Shown: positions 35,644 to 44,288, counted from the first letter of the stretch. The stretch is DNA of 64,000 nt from Bradyrhizobium sp. sGM-13 (GCF_018398875.1 NZ_JAGWDK010000024.1:1-64000); one strand, 5' to 3'. The notes: generated by a model not told the origin, from the letters alone. A program made the numbers and translations.

Positions 35644-36476
35644 TGCGCCGGTTCGGCTTTCTTGTCGCCATCGCCGCGTTGGCGATGTCAGGCGGCGCAG
35701 TATTCGCAGCCAGCCCTCCGCGTATGGTGTCGATGAATGTCTGCAGCGATCAGTTGCTGCTGGCGCTGGCCGACCCCGAGCAGATTTTGGGCCTCAGCCG
35801 CTTCGCGCGCGACGGCTGGCAATCGCAGGCGGGCGACATCAGCCGCTATCCGGTATTGTCAGGCGCGGCCGAGGACGTGCTCTTGCTCAAGCCGGATCTG
35901 GTCATGGCCAGCGCGTTTGACAAGCGCTCGACGCGGGAGCTGTTGAAGGCGAAGGGCCTTCATCTTGCCGAACTCGCCGTGCCGCGAAACCTCGACGAAG
36001 CCCGCGCGCAGATCCGCGAGGTCGGCGACATGACCGGGCACCCCGATCGCGCGGCCGCCGAAATCGCGCGGCTCGACGCCGCGCTGGCGCGCGCGCGCCG
36101 TGCCGCCGCCGAGCGGCATTATCGCGTGCTGCCGCTGTCGCGGCGCGGCTGGGTGGCGGGCAGCGACAGCTTTCTCGGTTCGCTGCTGGGCGAAGTCGGG
36201 CTGCGCAGCGCCGCCGGCGATCTCGGCTTTACCTTCGGCGGATTTGCCTCGCTGGAGGCGATCGTCTCCCTGAGGCCCGACTTCATCGTGGTTTCGCAAG
36301 CCGGCGATTATGCGCGCGACGACGGCCAGGCGTTTCTGGTCCATCCGGCGCTGGAGCGCTTCTACCCGCCCGAGCGGCGCATCGTAATTCCGGAGCGGCT
36401 GACCGAATGCGGCGGCGTGATGCTGGCCGACGCGCTGGATGCGCTGACAGCGGAGTTGAAGCGGGTGGCGCGGTAG
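35643..36476 (+). CDS. btuF: BtuF-like periplasmic cobalamin/iron-complex binding protein
   Basis: A 277-residue type III binding protein. The signal peptide is residues 1-22 (ending AVFAAS), followed by RMVSMNVCSDQLLLALADPEQILG, the usual start of BtuF/FepB proteins. The rigid linker helix lies about 140-160. C-terminal SLRPDFIVVSQ and ERLTECGGVMLADALDAL are family features. The start overlaps the ATPase stop by one base. An antisense frame running out of the IS30 element overlaps its 3' part and is not considered real. Confidence 0.85.
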   Translation: MRRFGFLVAIAALAMSGGAVFAASPPRMVSMNVCSDQLLLALADPEQILGLSRFARDGWQSQAGDISRYPVLSGAAEDVLLLKPDLVMASAFDKRSTRELLKAKGLHLAELAVPRNLDEARAQIREVGDMTGHPDRAAAEIARLDAALARARRAAAERHYRVLPLSRRGWVAGSDSFLGSLLGEVGLRSAAGDLGFTFGGFASLEAIVSLRPDFIVVSQAGDYARDDGQAFLVHPALERFYPPERRIVIPERLTECGGVMLADALDALTAELKRVAR

Positions 36477-36506
36477 CCGATGCCGTCGTCCCTGCGAACG
36501 CAGGGA

Positions 36507-37489
36507 GGTGGATTCACACTCGAAGTGCAACACTTGGGCAAAGGACTCGGCGGGGGTCCTGAAGTCAAGGCATTTGCGCGGGGTGTTGTTGTAGGCGGCG
36601 ACGGACTGCTGGAAACGGGTGGTCGAGAGGGTTGCCAGGTCGGTCTTGCGCGGGATGAAGCGGCGCATTCGGCCGATGGCGTTTTCGACGCCGCCCTTTT
36701 GCCAAGGGGCATAGGGATCGCAAAAGAAGGTTTGGATGGCCAGGCTATGCAGCGCCAGATGACAGGCAAATTCGGTGCCGTTGTCGAAGGTGACGCTCTG
36801 GCGCAGCGCGTCGGGCATGGCTGCGAACAGGCGAACCAGATGGCGTGCGACGCCGTGAGCGGCCTTGCTGGCGAGGCGGACGGCGAGCAACAGGCGAGAG
36901 GTGCGTTCATGCACGGTGAGGATGGCCTGGCCGTATTTTGAGAACATCATCAGGTCGGCTTCCCAATGACCGACAACCTTGCGATCGGCAGCCTCGACGG
37001 GTCGATTGGCCAAGGAAACACGGCCTTCGATGAAGCTTGCGGGGCTGCCCTTCCTGCAGCGGTGGCCGCGCTTGCTCTTGCCGCGCGGCAGATAGCGCCG
37101 CCAGCTACAGTCGTTGGTGCGCTTAAGCTGTGCGTAGATGAAGCGATAGATGCTCTCGTAGGAGATCATCTTGCGCCCATGCTCGCGCGCCAGCCGGCCG
37201 GCGACCTGTTCGGGAGACCAGCCGCGGGCGAGCCGTTCCATCACCGCGCGGCGCAGGCCGGGCTCCCGTTCCAGGCGAGAGCCCGTCCAGCGCCGCGCTC
37301 GCGCCTGTTGCTGGGCATAGCTCGGTTGGTATCCGATCTGGGACCTCGATTGCGCTTCAGCTCCCGAGAGACCGTTGATGGCGAGCGATCCACAGCTGCC
37401 GCGACTTGCCGGATCGAGCTGCCATTCGCACAAAGCCGGGCAATCTCGCATCGATCTTCAAGGGAAAGCTGCTCGTAACTCTGCCCCAT
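36507..37489 (-). pseudogene. IS30-family transposase, frameshifted
   Basis: The N part (from ATG 37489) reads MGQSYEQLSLEDRCEIARLC with a helix-turn-helix ending STVSRELKRNRG. The rest continues in another frame from SQIGYQPSYAQQQARARRW. One base appears lost near 37341-37346, within the CGAGGTCCCAGATC stretch. The DDE triad is still visible in HWEADLM, VTFDNGTEF and GGVENAIGRMRR. No stop codon occurs in the main frame before the element's left end; the frame runs on into btuF antisense DNA. A programmed shift is possible but is not usual for IS30. Confidence 0.85.
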
Positions 37490-37535
37490 GGCAACACCTC
37501 CAGTTGGAAGTGTTGCACTTCGTTTGTGAACTTAG
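36507..37535 (-). mobile_element. IS30-family insertion sequence (1029 bp)
   Basis: The ends share an imperfect inverted repeat; both read TTCACA-(N)-CGAAGTGCAACACTT toward the centre. The element is flanked by GGGA on each side (36503-36506 and 37536-37539), which fits a 3-4 bp target duplication. The length and a single DDE transposase match the IS30 family. The target is a family A palindromic repeat. The transposase is frameshifted, so the copy is probably inactive. Confidence 0.9.
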
Positions 37536-37690
37536 GGGACCCATAACCACCAGCCTACATTGTTGAAGCGCAGCCATCGCCCCTTGTGCCCTTTGCGCGG
37601 GCCGCGGTGTATGGGCCCCTGCGTTCGCAGGGGCGACATGTTGAGAGGTTCTCGCCTCTATCCCGGTTCGCAGGGACGACGCCGTAAAGA

Positions 37691-38731
37691 CTACTCGTGC
37701 ACCACCGGCCCACCTACCTTCTTCCACGCGTCCAGCCCGCCTTCGATATGGGCGGTGTTGGCGAGCCCTGCGTTCTTTGCCGCGGTCACCGCCATCGCCG
37801 AGCGCTCGCCGAAGGCGCAGAAGAACACGACCCGGCGGCCGGTGGCGGCGGCAACTTCGCGCAGCATACCGCCGGGCTTGAGGCTCTCGGCGATGCCGGG
37901 GTAGGGCGCATGCAGCGCGCCCGAGATGGTGCCATGCTTGGCGCGCTCTCCGGTCTCGCGCAAATCGACCAGCAGGATATCGGATCGGCCGAGGCACGCG
38001 ATCGCATCGCGGGCGGTGAGCGCGAGTCCCTGCTTGGCAAGCTCCTCCTGATGCAGGCCGACATGCATGTTGGCGGGCACCGCGACGTCCATCATCTTTG
38101 GGTTCGGCAGCTTCAGGTTCGCCATCAGCTCGATATATTCGTCGACGCTGCGTACCTGCAGCCGCGGATTATAGCGGCGCTCCTCGCCGATGGTGGAAAC
38201 CGTGTCGCCCTTGTAGTCATGGGCGGGGAATACCAGCGTCTCGTCCGGCAGTTTCAGAAGCCGGTTGAAGATCGATTCATATTGTGCGCGCGAAGAGCCG
38301 TTCTGGAAATCGGTTCGCCCGGTGCCGCGGATCAACAGCGTGTCGCCGGTGAAGACACGGTCGCCCATCAAATAACTGTAGGAATCGTCGGTGTGACCGG
38401 GCGTGTACATGACATCCAGGCTCAGCCCCTCGATCGTCACCTTGTCGCCGTCGGACACCCGCATCGATACCACGTCGGCTTTGCTCTGCTCGCCCATGAT
38501 GGTGATGCACTGGGTGCGGTCGCGCAGTTCGCCGAGGCCGGTGACATGGTCGGCGTGCAGATGGGTGTCGACCGCCTTCACCAGCCGCAGATCGAGCTCG
38601 CGCAGAAGCTGGCAGTAGCGATCGGCCTTTTCCAGCACGGGATCGAGGATCAAGGCCTCGCCGCCGGCGCGGCTCGCCAGCAGATAGCTGTAGGTGCCGG
38701 ACACGCTGTCGAAGAGTTGACGAAAGATCAT
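37691..38731 (-). CDS. Persulfide dioxygenase (ETHE1-like) fused to a rhodanese domain
   Basis: A 346-residue two-domain enzyme. Residues 1-235 form a metallo-beta-lactamase fold with iron ligands in THLHADH (H57, H59, D61, H62), PGHTDD, FTGDTLLIRG and PAHDYKG, plus the ETHE1-type GRTDFQNG. Residues 245-346 form a rhodanese domain with the catalytic Cys in FFCAFGERSA. It would oxidise glutathione persulfide to sulfite and exchange sulfane sulfur with thiosulfate. It follows the sox genes on the same strand after a 216-base gap holding a repeat, so it may be read separately. Confidence 0.9.
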   Translation of the reverse strand: MIFRQLFDSVSGTYSYLLASRAGGEALILDPVLEKADRYCQLLRELDLRLVKAVDTHLHADHVTGLGELRDRTQCITIMGEQSKADVVSMRVSDGDKVTIEGLSLDVMYTPGHTDDSYSYLMGDRVFTGDTLLIRGTGRTDFQNGSSRAQYESIFNRLLKLPDETLVFPAHDYKGDTVSTIGEERRYNPRLQVRSVDEYIELMANLKLPNPKMMDVAVPANMHVGLHQEELAKQGLALTARDAIACLGRSDILLVDLRETGERAKHGTISGALHAPYPGIAESLKPGGMLREVAAATGRRVVFFCAFGERSAMAVTAAKNAGLANTAHIEGGLDAWKKVGGPVVHE

Positions 38732-38820
38732 GGCTACACGTCCGCGTTAACTCAGGTTGGATCAGGGCCGGACGTAGCGCCAGCCCCGCTCCTGCAATTC
38801 CATTAAATATACCATGCTTC

Positions 38821-38940
38821 CGTCATTGCGAGGAGCGTAGCGACGAAGCAATCTATGCATCCGCATGGGGATAGATGGATTGCTTCCGCCTTCGCTCGTT
38901 GAGCTTCGGCGGACAAGTCGCTTCGCTCGCAATAACGGCG
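38821..38940. repeat. Palindromic intergenic repeat (family D)
   Basis: CGTCATTGCGAGGAGCGTAG...CGAAGCAATC at the left and GGATTGCTTCCGCC...GCTTCGCTCGCAATAACG at the right form a long imperfect inverted repeat. I recognise this as a common bradyrhizobial repeat. It fills the gap between the DsrE-like gene and the dioxygenase gene, both on the minus strand. Confidence 0.7.
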
Positions 38941-38947
38941 GAGACGG

Positions 38948-39409
38948 TCACGGCCGGACCAGCGTGTACCCGTTCTCCGTCAGAAACAGAATCTGCGCGA
39001 CGCCGACCTGCACCGGCGTTGCCGCGGCGATGAATTCCGGCCGTTTGCCGGCCTCGCGTTCGAGCGTATCGACGGTGTTGAGGCAGACGTCGAAACGCGC
39101 GCCTTGCGCGACCAGGCTCTCGACCATCTTGCGGTTGGGGTTTTCCGGGCGCAGCAGGTCGATGCCGGGGCCGAACGCGACGACCTCGATCGCCACCTTG
39201 TCGGGGTCGTAATGCTTCATCAGGTTGCTGGCGACGCTGAGCACGAGGCCCTGCTTGCGCGGATCGTTGTCGGAGAGCTGCAGCACGATTTTGTGTTCAG
39301 CGAACGGCTTGTCCTGCAGCGGCGCCTGCTGGGCGCGGCCGTGTGGCGCGGCGGCTATGATCAGAAGCGCCGCGGCGGTTGCGCGAAGCATGGTCGAAAA
39401 GCCTGTCAT
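38948..39409 (-). CDS. Periplasmic DsrE-family protein
   Basis: A 153-residue protein with a Sec signal peptide (about 1-26, ending GRAQQ) and a DsrE/DsrF-like fold: HKIVLQLSDNDPRKQGLVLS, VAIEVVAFGPGIDLL, and a single Cys in FDVCLNTVDTLE (about 107) at the position used for persulfide carriage in this family. Its ATG overlaps the soxB stop (ATGA), which ties it to the Sox operon. A likely role is as a periplasmic sulfane-sulfur carrier; this is inferred. Confidence 0.8.
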   Translation of the reverse strand: MTGFSTMLRATAAALLIIAAAPHGRAQQAPLQDKPFAEHKIVLQLSDNDPRKQGLVLSVASNLMKHYDPDKVAIEVVAFGPGIDLLRPENPNRKMVESLVAQGARFDVCLNTVDTLEREAGKRPEFIAAATPVQVGVAQILFLTENGYTLVRP

Positions 39410-41151
39410 GCCTGTCCTGCAATGCCCGGATTACCTTCAACGCCTTTCAGCGTCACGCCCGGCGGCGAGCGGTTCGGCGGTTTGCCCGACCTCAGATGCC
39501 TTGCGACCACATCCCAGACCGGCACGCCGGTCTGCTCGTTGACCGAAGCCCAGCCCGCCACTCTGTAGTGCTTGTCGGCTTCCAGCGCGCGGCCATTGTC
39601 GAGCTTGAGCTCGGAAATACGGTTTCCCACAGTTTCGGTCGGCGTGCAGGTGTAGGCGAGCCCGCCGATGCGGACCATGTCTCCGCCCTGCTGGTAATAG
39701 GGGTCGGTGTTGAAGAGATTGTCGCAGATGTCTTCCAGCACGTCCTTGATCTGGCCGCCGGTCATGGTCTGGACATAGGTCTCCGGATAGGTGACGGCGG
39801 TCTGCGCCATCACGTCCTCCATCGTCAGCGGCTGGCCGGCCAGCACAGTGGTACCCCAGCGAAAACCCGGCGACAGCGCGATCTCCGCGTTCAATTCGCC
39901 GAGCAGCGCGTCGCAGATCAGTTGATCCATGCTGCCGCTGAAATTGCCGCGGCGATAGAGCAGGCGGTCGGCGACGCCGACCTTCTCGCTGAGCGCAACT
40001 GCCTGCGGCTCGCGGATCTCGTCGATCAGCGCCAGCATCGCCGGATCGGGCTTTAGCAGTTCCGAGAACACCGGCAGCAGCCGATAGCGGACATCCTTGA
40101 CCTTACCCTTGCCGATCTCGAGGTCGAGCACCGCCAGAAACTTGCCGTTCGAGCCGGCATTGGTGACGAGCGTGGTGCCGCCTGTGTTGGTGACGGCAAT
40201 CGGCTGCGGCACGGCGTCATGGGTATGGCCACCGAGAATGACGTCGATGCCGGTGACGCGGCTGGCGAGCTTGAGATCGACATCCATGCCGTTGTGCGAG
40301 AGCAGAACGACGGCGTCGACCTTGTCGGTGTTACGATGCGTATCGACGAGTTTCTGCAGCTCCTCGTCGCGGATGCCGAACTTCCAGTCCGGCGTAAAGC
40401 GCTTCGGATGGGCGATCGGCACGTAGGGGAACGCCTGTCCGATCACGGCAACGCGATGCCCACCGATTTCCTTGATGACGGACGGCTTGAACACGCGCCC
40501 CGATGCCGGGTCGAAGGCCTTGGCGTCGTTGAAGGCGGCTTCTTCAGTGAGATAGACGTTCTGCGCCAGGAACTCGCCCTTGAAGCGCTCGAGGTTGGCG
40601 CGCAGCGCCTTCTCGCCATAGGTGAATTCCCAATGGCCGGTCATCGCCTCGATGCCGAGCAGGTTGGCGGCCTCCACCATGTCGACGCCACGCATCGTAT
40701 TGGCGAGACCGGTGCCCTGCCAGAGATCGCCGCCGTCGAGCAACAGCGTCCGGCCGGAGCCGGCCTCGCTGCGCATGCGATCAATCAACGTCTTTAGATG
40801 CGCGAAGCCGCCGAGCTTGCCGAACCGGCTGGCGGCCTTCTCGAACTCGAGGCAGGTGAAAGCATAGGCATCGGCACTGTCCGGTCGGATGCCGAAGCGA
40901 TCGAGAAAGGCGCGTCCGACCAGATGCGGCGGGTTGCCCTGCATCGGTCCAACACCGAGATTGACGCTCGGCTCGCGGAAGAACACCGGCCGAAGCTGCG
41001 CGTGCGTATCCGTGATGTGCAGGATACGTGCATTGCCGAACCGCTCGAGATCGTAAACGCCATTATCGGCGCCGCGCGCCAGCCGTGGCAGGCTGCCCGA
41101 CAGGGTGGCAGCGCCCGCTAGCGTCAGAAAATCGCGGCGGCGGATGGTCAT
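39406..41151 (-). CDS. soxB: SoxB, sulfate thiohydrolase
   Basis: A 581-residue periplasmic enzyme that hydrolyses sulfate from SoxY-bound thiosulfonate. A Tat leader starts MTIRRRDFLTLAGAATLSG. Binuclear manganese ligands are seen in HITDTHAQLRP, LDGGDLWQGT, MTGHWEF, LLSHNGMD and GGHTHD, as in 5'-nucleotidase folds. The C-terminal nucleotidase-like domain is complete. GGAG lies 6 bases before the ATG. It follows the SoxK-like gene by 26 bases. Confidence 0.96.
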   Translation of the reverse strand: MTIRRRDFLTLAGAATLSGSLPRLARGADNGVYDLERFGNARILHITDTHAQLRPVFFREPSVNLGVGPMQGNPPHLVGRAFLDRFGIRPDSADAYAFTCLEFEKAASRFGKLGGFAHLKTLIDRMRSEAGSGRTLLLDGGDLWQGTGLANTMRGVDMVEAANLLGIEAMTGHWEFTYGEKALRANLERFKGEFLAQNVYLTEEAAFNDAKAFDPASGRVFKPSVIKEIGGHRVAVIGQAFPYVPIAHPKRFTPDWKFGIRDEELQKLVDTHRNTDKVDAVVLLSHNGMDVDLKLASRVTGIDVILGGHTHDAVPQPIAVTNTGGTTLVTNAGSNGKFLAVLDLEIGKGKVKDVRYRLLPVFSELLKPDPAMLALIDEIREPQAVALSEKVGVADRLLYRRGNFSGSMDQLICDALLGELNAEIALSPGFRWGTTVLAGQPLTMEDVMAQTAVTYPETYVQTMTGGQIKDVLEDICDNLFNTDPYYQQGGDMVRIGGLAYTCTPTETVGNRISELKLDNGRALEADKHYRVAGWASVNEQTGVPVWDVVARHLRSGKPPNRSPPGVTLKGVEGNPGIAGQA

Positions 41152-41177
41152 GCGGGTCTCCGCGCGTCGTAACGGTG

Positions 41178-41495
41178 TCAGCGTATTTCCAGGTCCTTCC
41201 AGCGGGTCTTCTCGCTGGTGGCCTGGAAGATCGAAGCTTTGGCCAGCGCCTCCGCTTCCTTGGCCGACGCGGTGGCCTTATCGAAGTCACCCGCATCCGC
41301 TGCCTTCTTCGCCGCCGCCAGCGTGTTCGCCGTGGTGGTCCATTGGTTGCGTAGCTTGCCGGCCTCCTTATTGGCGGCCTCGGCCGCGGCGTAGGCTGCC
41401 TTGAATTCGTCCTCAGAGCCCGCGGCGAGCGCGGGCACAGCACCCGCGGCAAATAGTGACAGAACTAATGCGGATTTCTGCATCAAGTTCCTCAT
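41178..41495 (-). CDS. SoxK-like SoxXA-binding protein
   Basis: A 105-residue exported protein with a signal peptide (about 1-25, ending VPALAAG) and a helical Ala/Lys-rich body (EDEFKAAYAAAEAANKEAGK). The C terminus TSEKTRWKDLEIR resembles the small SoxXA-binding (SoxK) proteins. The ATG at 41495 overlaps the soxA stop as ATGA, so a longer frame was rejected. Position right after soxA supports a role as the third SoxAX subunit; sequence support is moderate. Confidence 0.7.
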   Translation of the reverse strand: MRNLMQKSALVLSLFAAGAVPALAAGSEDEFKAAYAAAEAANKEAGKLRNQWTTTANTLAAAKKAADAGDFDKATASAKEAEALAKASIFQATSEKTRWKDLEIR

Positions 41496-42358
41496 GGCCG
41501 CGCTCCCGGACCTGAAATCGGCAGTCCGTTGCTGACATAGGACAGGTAATATTCGACATTGCGATATTCGTCGTCCTGCGGGCTGAGCGGCACTGCGCGG
41601 ATCTGGCTGTTGCAGGTGGTGAAGCGCCGGCTGGTGGTGCCCATGCCGCTCCATTCGGAGCGGTAGATCGGCATTGCGTTGACGATGCCAAGCGCGGGCG
41701 CAAGCACCTCAGCGCGGATCCGTTCGCCCGGGCTCTGCACATGGCAGGTGGCGCAGGAGAAGTTGAGCTGTCCGCGCCGGGTGTAGAAATATTCTTTGCC
41801 GTTTTCGTAAGCCGCGAGCGCGCGCGGATCGTTCGGGATCTTGATGTCCATCGGCTTGCCGCGCGAGGTGAAGGCCATGTAGGCGGTCAGCGCCGCCATT
41901 TCGTCCCTTACGTAGGAATAGGGCGGTTCGCCATTAGCCTCGCGGCAGCGGTTCAAGGCCAATTCAAGCGTGATGACCTTGCCTTCCTTCTCGTCGAAGT
42001 AAGGGTAGTTCTGGCGGATGCCGATGCCACCGTTCGGGAAGCAGTCGGCATAAGTCTTGCCGTTCTTGAACGGCTTGGAGAACATCTCCTTGCCCATTTC
42101 GAGCGAGAACTCGTAGGGCGGGAACTGTTCCTTCTCCTGCCACTGCCGATAAAGGTCCTCGTTCATCGAATAGGGACCGTTGACGAAGTCCTCGAACTTT
42201 ACCTTGGGAAATTTGTCTCTGAAGAACTTCTGGAACGCCTTGGCGTCGGCGACAGGATCGATCTTGTCGTCGGCTGCCAACAGCGGCGCGCCCGCCAGCG
42301 TCAGCGCGGCCAGCGCAATCGTGGCGGATGCCAGAAAGATCGCGGATCGCAGCTTCAT
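41492..42358 (-). CDS. soxA: SoxA, c-type cytochrome of the SoxXA complex
   Basis: A 288-residue periplasmic cytochrome with a signal peptide (1-28). It has one heme motif, SCATCH (about 202-207), and the heme-ligating cysteine region RFTTCNSQIRA (about 247-257), which is modified to a persulfide in known SoxA. The first half keeps two cysteines (DCFPNGG and NRCREA) but no CxxCH, so it is the single-heme type. With SoxX it attaches thiosulfate to SoxY. It overlaps soxZ and the SoxK-like gene at its ends. Confidence 0.95.
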   Translation of the reverse strand: MKLRSAIFLASATIALAALTLAGAPLLAADDKIDPVADAKAFQKFFRDKFPKVKFEDFVNGPYSMNEDLYRQWQEKEQFPPYEFSLEMGKEMFSKPFKNGKTYADCFPNGGIGIRQNYPYFDEKEGKVITLELALNRCREANGEPPYSYVRDEMAALTAYMAFTSRGKPMDIKIPNDPRALAAYENGKEYFYTRRGQLNFSCATCHVQSPGERIRAEVLAPALGIVNAMPIYRSEWSGMGTTSRRFTTCNSQIRAVPLSPQDDEYRNVEYYLSYVSNGLPISGPGARP

Positions 42359-42666
42359 TGGATCTTCGCCGTAGTGGTGTCGGTCGCGCCCTTGTTATCG
42401 ACCCAACTGATCTTCAGCTCGTCGCCCTTCTTGGCTCCCTTGAACGCGAACTTCACATAGGGGTCCTTGGAGATACCACCGCCCCAATCGGCGGCGAACA
42501 CGTTCTTGCCGTCATGCTCGAAGGTGAGCTGCTGGATGAAGTGCGGCGGAATGGTCTCGCCCTTGGCGTTCTTGATGAACCCGGAATCCATCGGGTGCTG
42601 GATCAGTGCCTGCACCTCGGTGATGTCGCCGTTCGAAGAAGCGCGCACGCGAATGGTGGATGCCAT
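42355..42666 (-). CDS. soxZ: SoxZ, sulfur carrier complex subunit
   Basis: A 103-residue immunoglobulin-like protein without a leader, as usual, since it is exported together with SoxY. Typical stretches are ASTIRVRASSNGDITEVQAL and HPMDSGFIKNAKGETIPPHF. It lies 16 bases after soxY and its stop overlaps the soxA start. It forms the SoxYZ carrier that holds all pathway intermediates. Confidence 0.95.
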   Translation of the reverse strand: MASTIRVRASSNGDITEVQALIQHPMDSGFIKNAKGETIPPHFIQQLTFEHDGKNVFAADWGGGISKDPYVKFAFKGAKKGDELKISWVDNKGATDTTTAKIQ

Positions 42667-42682
42667 GTGAGTTCTCCCTGCC

Positions 42683-43177
42683 TTAACCGCCGCAACCGCC
42701 GACCGTGACTTTGACTTCCTTAGAGGCGCTGTAGAGCTTGCCGCCGGCTTCCACCAGCACGGTCACGTTGCTGGTCTTGGCCATCTTGATGCGGTTGGCG
42801 ACGCTCGGCAGCGTGCCGGCCGGGATGTTGTACTTTGCGATCAGCACGTTCGGATTTTCGCTGACGAGGAACGCAACCGAGGTTACGTCGGCAAGGCTTG
42901 TAGAGACCGAGATCGGCACCACGGCGCCGTTCTCGGCGATTTCGGGCGCGTCCATCTTGACCTTGTCCGATGGCTCAGCAGTCTTGCCGTAGAGCGTCTT
43001 GATGACGTCGGCGTCACTCTTCTGCTTAAACGCCTCTTCCGGGTATTTGTCGTTGGCCGCGGCGAGCGCCGGCGTCAGGCCGAAGGGGAGGTTGCCGAGA
43101 CCGATGAGCGCGACTGCGCCTGCACCCTGCAGGATCAGTCGCCGCGTAGCCGAAAATCCAACATCAATCTTATTCAT
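42683..43177 (-). CDS. soxY: SoxY, thiosulfate-carrying subunit
   Basis: A 164-residue protein with a Tat-type leader (SATRRLILQGAGAVALIGLG) and the essential carboxy-terminal swinging-arm motif GGCGG (VTVGGCGG at the end), whose Cys carries the sulfur intermediates. It lies 56 bases after soxX. Confidence 0.95.
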   Translation of the reverse strand: MNKIDVGFSATRRLILQGAGAVALIGLGNLPFGLTPALAAANDKYPEEAFKQKSDADVIKTLYGKTAEPSDKVKMDAPEIAENGAVVPISVSTSLADVTSVAFLVSENPNVLIAKYNIPAGTLPSVANRIKMAKTSNVTVLVEAGGKLYSASKEVKVTVGGCGG

Positions 43178-43233
43178 CGAAAATCTCCTAAAGCCTGCGT
43201 TGGCACGTCACAGGATTGATTTCTCGTCTTGCG

Positions 43234-43596
43234 TTAAAGCGTCTGCAGGAAATCCACCACCGCTTCGATTTCCTTCTCCGTCAGGATCCGGTTCCGTCCG
43301 AAGGGTGGCATCACGGTGAGCGGATTGCGCAGGGTCTCGTCGTTGAGGATGGCGACGAGATCCTCGCGCTTCGGATATTTGCTCTTGATGTCGACCAGTT
43401 CGGGCCCGATCGTGCCGGGAAGGTTGCCGCCCTTGATGACATGACAGGTCAGGCAATTGCCCTTGCTGCGGTCGAAGGCCAGCTTGCGGCCTTCATCCAC
43501 CGCGGACTGCGCCTGCGCGGCGCCCGCGGACGCCAGAGCGATGAGCAGTGCCAACGCCGGCAGCTTTGCGGATTTCGTCGGGAAATGATCGGTCAC
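43234..43596 (-). CDS. soxX: SoxX, monoheme cytochrome c
   Basis: A 120-residue cytochrome with a signal peptide (ending GAAQAQS), heme motif NCLTCHVIKGG (about 45-55) and distal Met in VMPPFGRN (about 94-101). The GTG start at 43596 has GGA about 7 bases upstream and lies 17 bases after soxD; the longer frame runs into soxD and was rejected. It forms the SoxXA complex with SoxA. Confidence 0.92.
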   Translation of the reverse strand: MTDHFPTKSAKLPALALLIALASAGAAQAQSAVDEGRKLAFDRSKGNCLTCHVIKGGNLPGTIGPELVDIKSKYPKREDLVAILNDETLRNPLTVMPPFGRNRILTEKEIEAVVDFLQTL

Positions 43597-43613
43597 AGGC
43601 GTTTCCGTAATTT

Positions 43614-44288
43614 CTACTTCTGTTGCATCGTGTCGAGCGGCCCGGTCGTGCGCGGCGTCAGATTCCTGCCCTCGGCCGTCGACGATATCCTGACATCGGC
43701 GGCGTTGACGCAATCGTTCATGCAGGGCTTTGTCATCGTATCGGGGCGCGGATCGGTCCAGATGAAATTGTCGCGATTGCGCATTTTGACTTTCGGCAAA
43801 CTGTTGCGATCGGCAACGAATTCATGGGGAACGAGATCGTTAAGGTTCAGAATATAGGCGGTCAAAGCATAAACGTCATCCGCTGACAATGTATGCGGCG
43901 CCTGCATCGGCATGGCGCGGTTAATATAGTCCCACAGGGTCGGGGCGAACGGCCAGTAGCTGCCGACCGTCGGCTCCGGGCGCTCGTCCCGTAGCGATCC
44001 GACGCCGCCCACCAGTTTCGGAAACCGACCTTCGCCCTCGCCGAAGGTTCCATGGCACGCCGCGCATTGTTCGGCATAAACCTCCGCGCCCCGGTCGACG
44101 GTGCCGTTGCCGGGCGGCAGGCCCGTTCCGTCCTCGCCGCGCACGTCGATGTCCCATCCGGCGATCTGCGCCGGCGTGGCCACGCTGCCGTAACCGAACG
44201 AGCCCGGTTCGGCCGCGCCGGCGAGGTTTGCGGCGCAGGCAAGCAGAATGGCTATGATCGGCAGGCAAATCTTACGCGAGCTGTACAT
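43614..44288 (-). CDS. soxD: SoxD-like c-type cytochrome
   Basis: A 224-residue exported cytochrome (signal peptide about 1-25). One heme motif, QCAACHGTFGEGEG (about 73-86), is present, with a candidate axial Met in RAMPMQAPH. The C terminus has a second cysteine pair (KPCMNDC) but no second CxxCH, so this is the short monoheme form; Paracoccus SoxD has two hemes. It accepts electrons from SoxC. Its start lies 17 bases inside the soxC end, showing strong coupling. Confidence 0.9.
   Translation of the reverse strand: MYSSRKICLPIIAILLACAANLAGAAEPGSFGYGSVATPAQIAGWDIDVRGEDGTGLPPGNGTVDRGAEVYAEQCAACHGTFGEGEGRFPKLVGGVGSLRDERPEPTVGSYWPFAPTLWDYINRAMPMQAPHTLSADDVYALTAYILNLNDLVPHEFVADRNSLPKVKMRNRDNFIWTDPRPDTMTKPCMNDCVNAADVRISSTAEGRNLTPRTTGPLDTMQQK

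Larger units (their letters stand above)
36484..37637. repeat. Long inverted repeat, family A, copy 4, split by an insertion sequence
   Basis: The left arm (36484-36506, CGTCGTCCCTGCGAACGCAG...) is cut from the rest (37536-37637, starting GGGACCCATAACCAC and ending in a CCCCTGCGTTCGCAGGGGCGAC type arm). Joining the two parts after removing one GGGA restores the family A sequence. A further short GTTCGCAGGGACGACG fragment lies at 37670-37685. It sits between the convergent btuF-like and dioxygenase genes. Confidence 0.88.

Noticed and set aside
35859..36506. Extension of the IS30 transposase frame antisense to btuF
   Set aside because: It is only read-through beyond the element's end; the sense gene is clearly coding.
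36507..37535. Programmed frameshift making a full transposase
   Set aside because: IS30 elements normally have one continuous gene and no clear slippery run with a downstream structure was seen; kept as an alternative only.
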